From Adiantum capillus-veneris (taxonomy: Eukaryota > Streptophyta > Polypodiopsida > Polypodiales > Pteridaceae), in contig CM043957.1 in the NCBI GenBank assembly GCA_014529385.2, positions 69,472,503 through 69,536,502 of the forward strand: a stretch of DNA of 64,000 bases. The letters run 5' to 3'. Under the pieces are notes generated by a model. That model had not been told where the DNA came from, ran no database searches, and was given only the letters and a program-made list of their open reading frames with translations. Position 1 is the first letter of the stretch. Each line of letters opens with the position of its first letter. Positions 1 through 8,234 of the stretch are shown one piece after another. The translations under genes and the position numbers were made by a program.

Positions 1-758
1 GTTGCCCATCTTTACTAAGCTGTCATGTATGTATGCCGCATAGTTGATTATCTTTGGGGTACCTTTTGTCATTGCCCAAGTAAACGTTGTGGCAATTGCA
101 CCTGGCGGCATCTTGTACTTCTATGGCCTCTTCGTGCACATGTGGAAGTACTGGTTGTATAATTGGCTCATGATTGCCACCTTTGGGTTGGCAACGTCTT
201 CAAAAGTGTAATTTGCCTTTTTCTCTTTGTACACCTTGACTTCATCCCTTCTTTTTGTTACACTGTCTCCCTCATTGGAGAGGTCTAGTGCATGGGCTAC
301 AACCCGCTCAGTGATTATTATCTCTGTATCTGGTTTGCCTTGTAATCTGTTACCTTGGCCACTCCGTCCTCTTTGATGCTTGTTACAAACTCCAAGACTC
401 TTTTGATGTCCACCCCTGCCAGTATTGCTTCGAATTAGTTGTGGAGGTCAATTTTCTCCAAGTAGCCGGCCATCTTGCTTCGTACAAACTCATTGAGTTC
501 TCTCGGTAGCATTGGTAGCTCTATGACATTGCCTTCATTGTCCTTGAATACTCCCTGGTAGATCTTTAGGTCATTGGACTCTAACAGATCCTCTTGTATC
601 CAAGTGCTGGTGGGCTTTAGTGTTCCTTCCAGAATGACAAAGGGTTCCACTTCGTCCAGATAATCTTTGATGGTCATTCTTTTCCTCTTTGCCGGTGACT
701 TCGAGGCCGCCATAGATCCTGTTGCACTCAGTAGTCCGAAGTTAGCGTTTTTTTCCAT
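1..758 (-). pseudogene. Unrecognised broken coding region
   Basis: A coding-like stretch read on the minus strand. It opens with an ATG at 758 and runs 107 codons to a TAA at 435. The same kind of sequence then continues below the stop with at least one frame change near 340 and another stop near 145, and it runs off the window edge. The N-terminal part has a short basic patch (PAKRKR) followed by acidic, soluble-looking sequence with no signal peptide or membrane segment. I do not recognise the family. It could be a gene of an older mobile or viral-type insertion or a decayed host gene. The stop and frame change argue against a working protein. It lies downstream of the palindrome at 880-903 and, once the inversion of element A is undone, downstream of the other two palindromes. 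Confidence 0.4.
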
Positions 759-879
759 ATTAGCTGCGAAACTGAGTTTTACTTATCCAAATGACTTGAA
801 AATTGAAAATAAATCTTAAAAGGAACTTGTGAAGCTGTGCATGTGCTCACGGTGCAAATGTGGCCAAAAATTTCCATCT

Positions 880-903
880 AGACATCCTACGCGTAGGATG
901 TCT
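880..903. repeat. 24-bp perfect palindrome, copy 1
   Basis: The half-site AGACATCCTACG is followed directly by its own reverse complement, so all 24 bases are self-complementary. Identical or near-identical copies lie at 14590-14613 and 14966-14989. In RNA each copy would form a loop-less or short-loop hairpin. It sits 122 bases upstream of the ATG at 758. Function unknown. Confidence 0.9.
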
Positions 904-1101
904 TTTTTATCAGAATTGGTTCATATTTGACATGCAGGTAGTGTAAGGGTCATGCAACATGGCTGTATGCTTGGATTTGAATTTGGATATCAAAAAGTGG
1001 ATTTTTGGGCTGATTCAGGCTTTAGGTCACAATTTTGGTAGAATGTCCATCATAGGTAGCAATTGATGTCCAAATGGGTTGAAAATTGCTATATGGGCTC
1101 A

Positions 1102-1106
1102 TTGCA
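1102..1106. other. Target-site duplication of element A, left copy
   Basis: TTGCA directly abuts the outer end of the LTR at 1107. Its reverse complement TGCAA abuts the outer end of the plus-strand LTR at 15050. A Gypsy integrase makes 5-bp duplications, so this fits the two ends of one insertion after an inversion. Confidence 0.7.
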
Positions 1107-1655
1107 TGTCAAGGCTAGGGACTTGCTACGCGCCGTATGCGAGCCACAAAGGCTCCTAGCACACAGTCATACAACAGACAAGCTCACAAGGAAGAATGGT
1201 GTGTCACTCACCTTCCTGCGTAGTTGCGAATGAAGGATTCCCGCGCCGCGAAGAAGAGGGAGACACCGCTACGCCGCGCTCAACCGCCTCGCCGCCGTCG
1301 TGCCGTCACAACGCTCGATCACACACACACACTCTCACACTCTCTCTCTCTCTCACGTACACACACACACAAGGAGATGGTGAAGGAGAAGGTGGAGATG
1401 GAGCAAGAGCAGCTTCTATTGTATAATGAGAGAATGAGTAAAAATTAGGTTTAGTGGCTTTTATATGAGCTCACCCCATTCACACTTGGGTGCCCATACC
1501 TAGCGAACTAACTCCATGAATATTCCAGTTAGAGTGCGCTTGTCATCGGCGATCACCCTTACCCTGTTCCTATTGGTCCGACAAGCCCGGTACTTGACTC
1601 TAAATAATACAACGTTTATAGATCATAGGGTGTCCGTGTGCCGTGAGGGTTAACA
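1107..1655 (-). repeat. 3' LTR of Gypsy element A
   Basis: This 549-bp LTR begins (minus strand) with TGTTAACCC and ends with CCTTGACA, so it has the expected TG...CA ends. It contains a TATA-like ATATAAAAG upstream of a microsatellite-rich transcribed part (CA/GT and GA/TC runs at about 1320-1372). It matches the plus-strand LTR at 15050-15624 with roughly 13-15 substitutions by eye plus length changes in the microsatellites. The adjacent purine tract at 1656-1668 shows that element A lies to its right and is read leftwards, making this the 3' LTR. Confidence 0.92.
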
Positions 1656-1668
1656 TGTCCCCCTTCTT
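1656..1668 (-). promoter_or_regulatory. Polypurine tract of element A
   Basis: Read on the minus strand this is AAGAAGGGGGACA, immediately upstream of the 3' LTR. A purine tract here is the usual primer for plus-strand DNA synthesis in LTR retrotransposons. Element B has a similar tract at 50462-50475. Confidence 0.75.
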
Positions 1669-3025
1669 GATGTAGATTACGTCCTCGGAAGCTATCCAGT
1701 TGAAGCTCGTTCGTCGAGATGGGAGAGCAGTCGACATGGATGTGCGTAGCCTTCTTCAATCACTGCAAAATCAAACAACATTGCCACAATAATTGCATTC
1801 TCATATACAATCTAAAATCATATGCAATTTTAGACAGACAAATTGATTGGTAACAAAATTTTAGACAATTTGTCAGCAATAAACATTAAATTGCAATATA
1901 ATCAAATGCATAAACAGATATAAAGGTAAAAAATTAAACAAGTTCGGGGTCGCTAATTTAACGGTCAAAAGGCACTAGAGATCGACTATTAATACCATGG
2001 GTAACTTCTCAATTTTTTCTGGTCAATTAAGTTGTTTAATCGCGAGAGCCAAGTATTTGATGTTCGAGGGCTGACTAGAGGCTATACCTAGAAGACCTTG
2101 TAGTTAAGCTACGATAAAAGGAATTTCTCATGAAATCATCGCCTGACTGATTACCTTTTCTTTGACCCCCCAAAGTCTTTTCACATTGATTCAATTTTGA
2201 TGTGTGTGCTTATTTTGTATGCCTTGGGTTTTTTGCTTTTCAAGGAAAAGCGCCCACACTGGGAGCCTCTAGGGCTCTAGTACCATAGGCAATACATGTG
2301 AGTGAAGTACCAATTTAAGCAGGGATTTCTCTTCCAGCTTAAAATTTTACATTGTGGCACCTTGATTTTTTGTTTGTTCATTTTCAGCATTTTAATTTTG
2401 TAACTTTGGGGGGTCATATAACACTGTTACCCTCCCCAGGCTCATCACATTAGTAAACTCCCTTTATAATACTTAAGCTAAAGGTCAATAGGGTTAAGCC
2501 CACTAGAAAGCCCTAGTACATTTCACACAATGCTGCCTAAATCGGATTAAGAACCTAAGTAACCATTGCTTATTAGGAAGGCATTCCCCATGGTATTAAG
2601 AGAAGATTTCTAATACCTAGCTTGGTGAAACTAGCTTAGTTGGACTGCTTGATTTTTAAACCTAGACAAGTGATTATGACAAAACATTACATTGAATTAA
2701 ATGTTTGATACTAAGCAAATGCGCTGAATATTATGCTACCAATCACAATCAATGCAGACAAACATGGATGCAAAAAGATAAGGGCAATGCTAATGGACAT
2801 AAAACACCTGTTTGTGTTGATGGTCGCGCTTGATTTGAAGTGTGAACGAGAGAAAGGTTCCATGAAGGTCCAAATCCTATCAATAGTAACACGCTCCTGT
2901 ACACACAAGGAAACAAAAGGAATACCTCCAGGAGGCACATTAGTGGGAAAAGGTACCAACATTTATTGAACACAACAAAAAACATAAGGAACCCTAACCT
3001 AATTATTTGCACTCCCCCTAAAGAG
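1669..3025 (-). other. 3' noncoding region of element A
   Basis: About 1.36 kb between the last accessory ORF and the polypurine tract without a convincing coding frame. It is strongly similar along its length to 50476-51810 in element B, including blocks around 2040-2290 that are nearly identical. Short open frames here (2711-3012, both strands) overlap each other and look fortuitous. Confidence 0.7.
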
Positions 3026-3484
3026 TCAAGGGAATAGGATATTGTAGAGGTTGGGGGGAAACCCTAAGGCTAAACCCCTATCCTCATCATCGAGATAAAC
3101 AAAGTCATCATCCATGAGACCATATGTGCCATCCGTGTAGTCATGTAAATTTTCTTCTTCATCATAGGTGCCCATGTTTACTAAGAATGTCACTAGACGC
3201 CTATAGTCATCTTGGTCAAAAGGGTAGGCTTGTGCAATGGGAGAAACGCTCTCTACTAAGTATGGATCAGACGTGGTCAAGAGACGTATCAGCCATTCTA
3301 ACTCCTCAAAATTCCTCTCACATGCTAGCGTACCTATCAAATCCCATTCACATGCAAGCACTGGAAAGACCATGTGAAATATTTGTGAAAAGTAACGAGG
3401 GTACCTCTCACCCAAGGTAGGAGTGGATGACTCTAGCGTACTAGCCATATCTGTACACGCAAATAGATGATGGTTAGAGTGCAA
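3026..3484 (-). CDS. Accessory ORF 2 of element A, unknown function
   Basis: A 152-codon open frame downstream of pol; the likelier start is the second methionine at 3448 (MASTLESS). The predicted protein is acidic, with no signal peptide, and its C-terminal third is rich in D, E and Y. It lies 38 bases after accessory ORF 1 and before the 3' noncoding region, the place where some plant Gypsy lineages carry an env-like or extra ORF. I see no transmembrane segment or known motif. The C-terminal coding sequence recurs in element B at about 51850-51926, up to a deletion breakpoint, so the ORF predates both copies. Function unknown. Confidence 0.5.
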   Translation of the reverse strand: MHSNHHLFACTDMASTLESSTPTLGERYPRYFSQIFHMVFPVLACEWDLIGTLACERNFEELEWLIRLLTTSDPYLVESVSPIAQAYPFDQDDYRRLVTFLVNMGTYDEEENLHDYTDGTYGLMDDDFVYLDDEDRGLALGFPPNLYNILFP

Positions 3485-3521
3485 ATATTACAAGGGGCGT
3501 ATTCTTGTGCATAATTTGTTT

Positions 3522-3911
3522 TTATGATTTGTGTGATGGATCTTGCTCTTTTACTTTTTTATCTTGTTTTTGTGAGTATAAGGCTTTATATATACATTCC
3601 CTAAGATCGAAGATTAAGAGGTCAAGGAGAAAGGTTGAGAGGGAAGCAAGTGAACGATGGATGTCCACAAACACTCCCCCCTTCCTTGGGTAGATCATAC
3701 CGTTTGAAAATGAGCTTGTCACCCTTTGAAACCAATTGTTCCAGTTGGTAATAGGTGAGGATTTTTGCCAGTAGTTTTCTATTACCCTAGGTGCCTCGTC
3801 AAGTTGCAAGGGTGGTAAGGTACTCTCCCAGGATCGAACTTGAAGTGGTTCATCAGGTGATTCTTGAACACTGGGAGGTGTGGATTCTTTTGTAGCTTCA
3901 TTGAGGTCCAT
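3522..3911 (-). CDS. Accessory ORF 1 of element A, unknown function
   Basis: A 129-codon frame that starts 15 bases after the pol stop codon. The N-terminal half is acidic and proline/serine-rich. Residues around 88-103 form a short hydrophobic stretch (SLSTFLLDLLIFDL) with two aspartates, followed by a lysine-rich C-terminus. That stretch is too short and charged to call a membrane anchor with confidence. Expression would need reinitiation, splicing or a subgenomic RNA. Alternatively it is decayed extra pol sequence, since it begins so close to the stop. Confidence 0.4.
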   Translation of the reverse strand: MDLNEATKESTPPSVQESPDEPLQVRSWESTLPPLQLDEAPRVIENYWQKSSPITNWNNWFQRVTSSFSNGMIYPRKGGVFVDIHRSLASLSTFLLDLLIFDLRECIYKALYSQKQDKKVKEQDPSHKS

Positions 3912-3926
3912 TACTATAGATGGAGG

Positions 3927-6900
3927 CTATGTAGAAGCTTTTACCTCTATGGATGTATTACATGAGGAGATAGAAGCTTCATGGAACTCCCCCCTTCCTG
4001 AGCTAGGTGGAATAAATTGGGTTTGCTTTGGAGCCCAAACTAGCTCTGGACTAGGTGTGTAGCATTCTGTGATCTTTCCCTTCCCACGGTCTGCCATTGG
4101 CTTTAGCGTTACACTGTTTGACTCATATGGGTTTATTGTCGATAGGGAAGGACACATCTTACGTTTAGGTACCCAAATTTGCTCATTTCCATCATAGTAT
4201 CCTTGGGCTTTTAATAGTCGTTTAGGAATCCATCGCCACGTTTTCTTACATTTCTTGGAGCGAGTGGGACGTTTCTTACGAGGCTTCCGTTTTTTAGCAT
4301 CAGCCATGGTTACTAAAGAAGATTTAGGGATCCACTTGTATGCTTTCTTTGTTATATTAGGATGGTTCTTGCGTGTCTCAAGTTTTCTTTCAACTACATC
4401 AGTTGAAGATCTAGAGAGTTGGGCTATGGGGACGTATGGTTCAACCTCCTGGACATGCAATGTCTTGGGTTTTATTTCCTTAGGCAATATCTCAGGGACT
4501 ATGGCTTGAGTGGTAGGGATAAGAGTTGGTTTTTGCGTTGTGACACCCCCAGTCCCCCAATCAATAGTGCATTTGGTGGCTATCATCCACGTGCGTCCTA
4601 GGTTTATATTACCCTCCATAGTTCCAGTAGGCATGACCAAAAAGTCTTGAGCTACAATTCCATTGTCATAACTGACAGAAGTGTGCCAGATTCCAAAAAC
4701 CGTAGTTTTTTTCTTGTTGACACCCTTGACTTGGATAATACTCTCAGATAGAGGTGGCTTCCCTAACTGACACCACACCCCATAGGATAGCAGATTATAT
4801 TTAGCACCCGTGTCCAATAAGGCGTTATATAGCACTTTTCCATAGGCATTATTTAACTCAATAGGGTATCGTAGAGGTGTGTCAGAGTCCAACCCATCCT
4901 CTTCGATTTCCACGTGGAATGCATTTGTGACTCCAAGGTTAGCCTCTCGTTTTTGTCTTATACGTTGTTGTCGCTCCTTAGCCTCAGCTTGAGCTTGTAT
5001 CTTGTTTAACTTGGTTTGTGCTTTGGCGGCCTTCTTTTGATGAATGGCCCGTAGTTCTTCTTGGCTTAAAGGATCATAATATCTTTTGAATTTACTCCCA
5101 TTGAGGAATCCAATGGTTTCAACTCCATCAAGAGTTTCCACACGAAGGGTACCTTGTGGGGTAATTTCACATACTCTATATGGTCCTTTACCAGCATATT
5201 TGAACTTTTTCTTCTCTTTACGTACTCCATACATAAGGACTTTCTCACCAACTTTGATGTCCTTGTCCTTCACATGGCGATCAAACCACTTCTTTCTCCT
5301 ATCCTTTTCCACAAGAGCATTTTGCACAGCCAACTGTCTCTCTCCGTCTAGTTTTTCTAAGATATACAAACGCTCGGTTAAGGGGTTACCATTCCATCCT
5401 TCCTGTGAAGCTACCCTAAGACTAGGAATGACAAACTCCCAAGGCATAACCGCTTCTTGGCCGTATACCATTTTGAATGGCGTACAATTAATAGCCACTT
5501 TATAAGCAGTACGATAAGCCCATAGAGCAGATGTCAACTTCAAATCCCAATCAGTGCGATGAGCTTCTACCGTCTTGGTTAAAATAGAGATTAGAGTCTT
5601 GTTGGTGCTATTGGCTTGTCCATTAGCTTGCGGGTAATAAGGTGTAGACTTATGGTGGGATATCATAAAGGTCGTGGTAAGCTCTCTTATTACCTCATTT
5701 ATAAAATGGGTACCATTATCACTAACAATTTCAAAAGGGCAACCAAATCTTGTGATAATGTTCTCAAAAAGAAACTTAGCTGTTGTCCTCGCGTCAGCTT
5801 TTTGTGAAGCCTTAGCTTCAGCCCACTTTGTTACATAGTCCGTAGCAACTAGAATATATCGAGATTGAGTGTTACGAGCTGCGGGACTAATTGGACCTAC
5901 AAAGTCTAAGCCCCATTTTTCAAATGGTTGGGTTACTTTAACAGGATGTAAGGGCATTCTGTCTTTGCGCTGTGTGGTCTTGTAACATTGGCACTCATCA
6001 CACCCTTTTGTAAAAAGTGATGCATCCTTAAATAAAGTTGGCCACCAATAGCCTAATTGCAGCACCTTTCTAGCAGTCAGGTCTCCTGAAAAATGTCCTC
6101 CTGCTATGCCCATATGTGCTTCTTGCAAGATATACAAATATTCATCCTCGTGGGCACAACGCCTAAGAATATCGTCCTTGCCTAGTCTATACAGAGTTCC
6201 GGCAATCAAACAATAGGGTTCACATTCTTTTACTAGCCTTCGAGCGATATCCTTACGAAGTTCCTTGGGTGGAAAACCATTAACTAAAAAGTTAACAATG
6301 TTCTCACTCCATTCAGGCATAGTCTCAACTATGAATAGGGAAGTATCGGGTAATTTATCATCAACTCCTGTAGGGGCTTCACCATTGGGTATGCGAGACA
6401 AATGATCAGCCATGACGTGCCTTTTACCGGGTCTCACTACAATCGTGAAATCAAACTCCAGAAGAATTAACAACCATTGTGTGATTCTTCCTGTGGAGCA
6501 TGGCTTGTTTACCAGATACAGCAACGCTTGATGATCCACATAAAATACAAACTTGTTTGCCAGAAGGTAGTAGCGAAATTTCTTTACTGCATAAACCATT
6601 GCTAAACCTTCTCGCTCTGTAGTGGTGTAGTTCCTTTCAGCATCGTTCAATTGACGGCTTGCAAAGCTAATGGGATAGTCCAATTTATGTTCTCCTGGTT
6701 GAGTGAGAACACACCCAATAGCAAAGTTTGATGCATCAATATGCACATGAAAAATGACATCCCAGTTAGGTGTCCTTAAAATCGGAGCACTTGCTAGTGT
6801 TTTCTTCAATTGTTCATAGGCTTGGTCACACTCTTCAGTCCATTTAAATTCAATGAGAAGCTTGTACAAAGGACGTGCTATCTTAGCGAAAAATAAAATA

Positions 6901-8234
6901 AACCGTCGATAATAACCCACGTGTCCCATGAACCTTTGAACTCCCTTGTAATTGGTTGGTGGTGGTAACTCTAGAATCACTTTAATTTTGCTCTCATCGG
7001 TTGAGATACCATTCTTAGATACTATATGCCCTAAAATAACTCCATGCTTGACCCAAAATTGGCATTTGAACGGGTTCAATGAGATACGATATAACCTACA
7101 CTTTTCAAACACCTTCCGCAAACATGATAGATGTTCTTTCCAAGAAGAGTAAACACAAAGGTCGTCTAAGAAATCTTCACAAAACTCTCTCAAATATTCT
7201 TTAAAAGCAGTGTTTATTAATCGTTGGAATGTAGCAGGGGCATTTGTTAAGCCAAAAGCCATCACACGAAATGCAAACACGCCAAATTCTGTGATGAAGG
7301 CAGTTTTAGCTTGGTCCTCTAGTTCTATCGTGATTTGGTTGTAGCCTGAGTACCCATCTAGAAAGCTATTAGCTTCCTTGCCTGCAACTCTTTCGAGTAC
7401 ATGTTCGGAATATGGTAGGGGGTAATGGTCTCTTCTAGTAGCTGCATTAACTTTTTTGAGGTCCACGCACACCCTGAGTTTCCCATTCTTTTTTGGCACG
7501 ATAACTATTGGAGACACCCATTCAGAGTGTTCAATAGGATATATGAACCCACATTTGATAAGCTTTTCTAGTTCTTCTTGAATGATCCTTGCGTACTTAG
7601 GATTCATCGGGTAGGGTCTTTGTTGTACGGGCTTCGCAGTGCTAATCATAGGGATTGTATGTTGGACCACAGAAAGTGGAACACCTTTCATATCATGGTA
7701 TGTCCAAGCGAATATGTCCTTGAATTCCTTGAGAAGCTCTTTGAGGACCGCCTCTTCAACTTCTGTGAGGTCTTGGGAAATAAAAACAGGTTTTGATTCT
7801 TCACCGGGGTCGGCTAATTCTATTTCTTTAACTATTTCCGCCCCATCATAGATTCCATCATTCCCATCAATAGGTATTCTTTGGGCTTTTGTGTACACAA
7901 CCTTTGCTTCTCCCGTGGTGTAAGATTTGAAATGTTCTGGTGCAGGATGCAAGTCTGTGGATTCTGGTTGCGCTTTGGTCTGTGCTTCCATTTCTGCTTT
8001 CTTGTGTTGTCGAGCTAACTCTTGGTTTTGACGCCTCCTTGCAGTGCGGCTCAACTTTGGCTTGTCTATGATCTCTAATTGGGCTATGTCATGGGGTCGT
8101 GGTCTACACCACATAACATTTTGGAGATATTCACCCCAATCGTCTACCAATTTTCGATGAGCATCACATGCTCCTATATAACTGAGCCATTCTGCTGAGG
8201 ATCTCTTCTTTTTTATCCTAGCACGTACATTGGC
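3927..8234 (-). CDS. pol: Gypsy pol: RT, RNase H, integrase, second protease-like domain
   Basis: This frame is open from directly after a TGA at 8235-8237 down to 3927; the first ATG is at 8150 (1407 codons). Residue numbers from that ATG: reverse transcriptase with the catalytic FLDD near 327; RNase H about 457-585, ending in ADHLSRI; integrase with an HHCC-type zinc region about 680-720 and catalytic positions D749, D811 and position 847. Position 847 lies exactly 36 residues after D811, but it is Asn (AAT) instead of Glu, so this integrase is probably inactive. After a K/Q/R-rich linker comes a retropepsin-like segment with LLDTGA at 1111-1116. The tail is basic with W-x-P-K motifs near 1272, 1304, 1325 and 1371. 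RT and RNase H are otherwise uninterrupted. It would be translated as part of a polyprotein with the upstream frame if the TGA were read through. Confidence 0.93.
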   Translation of the reverse strand, partial: ANVRARIKKKRSSAEWLSYIGACDAHRKLVDDWGEYLQNVMWCRPRPHDIAQLEIIDKPKLSRTARRRQNQELARQHKKAEMEAQTKAQPESTDLHPAPEHFKSYTTGEAKVVYTKAQRIPIDGNDGIYDGAEIVKEIELADPGEESKPVFISQDLTEVEEAVLKELLKEFKDIFAWTYHDMKGVPLSVVQHTIPMISTAKPVQQRPYPMNPKYARIIQEELEKLIKCGFIYPIEHSEWVSPIVIVPKKNGKLRVCVDLKKVNAATRRDHYPLPYSEHVLERVAGKEANSFLDGYSGYNQITIELEDQAKTAFITEFGVFAFRVMAFGLTNAPATFQRLINTAFKEYLREFCEDFLDDLCVYSSWKEHLSCLRKVFEKCRLYRISLNPFKCQFWVKHGVILGHIVSKNGISTDESKIKVILELPPPTNYKGVQRFMGHVGYYRRFILFFAKIARPLYKLLIEFKWTEECDQAYEQLKKTLASAPILRTPNWDVIFHVHIDASNFAIGCVLTQPGEHKLDYPISFASRQLNDAERNYTTTEREGLAMVYAVKKFRYYLLANKFVFYVDHQALLYLVNKPCSTGRITQWLLILLEFDFTIVVRPGKRHVMADHLSRIPNGEAPTGVDDKLPDTSLFIVETMPEWSENIVNFLVNGFPPKELRKDIARRLVKECEPYCLIAGTLYRLGKDDILRRCAHEDEYLYILQEAHMGIAGGHFSGDLTARKVLQLGYWWPTLFKDASLFTKGCDECQCYKTTQRKDRMPLHPVKVTQPFEKWGLDFVGPISPAARNTQSRYILVATDYVTKWAEAKASQKADARTTAKFLFENIITRFGCPFEIVSDNGTHFINEVIRELTTTFMISHHKSTPYYPQANGQANSTNKTLISILTKTVEAHRTDWDLKLTSALWAYRTAYKVAINCTPFKMVYGQEAVMPWEFVIPSLRVASQEGWNGNPLTERLYILEKLDGERQLAVQNALVEKDRRKKWFDRHVKDKDIKVGEKVLMYGVRKEKKKFKYAGKGPYRVCEITPQGTLRVETLDGVETIGFLNGSKFKRYYDPLSQEELRAIHQKKAAKAQTKLNKIQAQAEAKERQQRIRQKREANLGVTNAFHVEIEEDGLDSDTPLRYPIELNNAYGKVLYNALLDTGAKYNLLSYGVWCQLGKPPLSESIIQVKGVNKKKTTVFGIWHTSVSYDNGIVAQDFLVMPTGTMEGNINLGRTWMIATKCTIDWGTGGVTTQKPTLIPTTQAIVPEILPKEIKPKTLHVQEVEPYVPIAQLSRSSTDVVERKLETRKNHPNITKKAYKWIPKSSLVTMADAKKRKPRKKRPTRSKKCKKTWRWIPKRLLKAQGYYDGNEQIWVPKRKMCPSLSTINPYESNSVTLKPMADRGKGKITECYTPSPELVWAPKQTQFIPPSSGRGEFHEASISSCNTSIEVKAST

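Noticed and set aside
3124-3420. Plus-strand frames opposite the accessory ORFs and pol
   Set aside because: They are antisense shadows without their own support.
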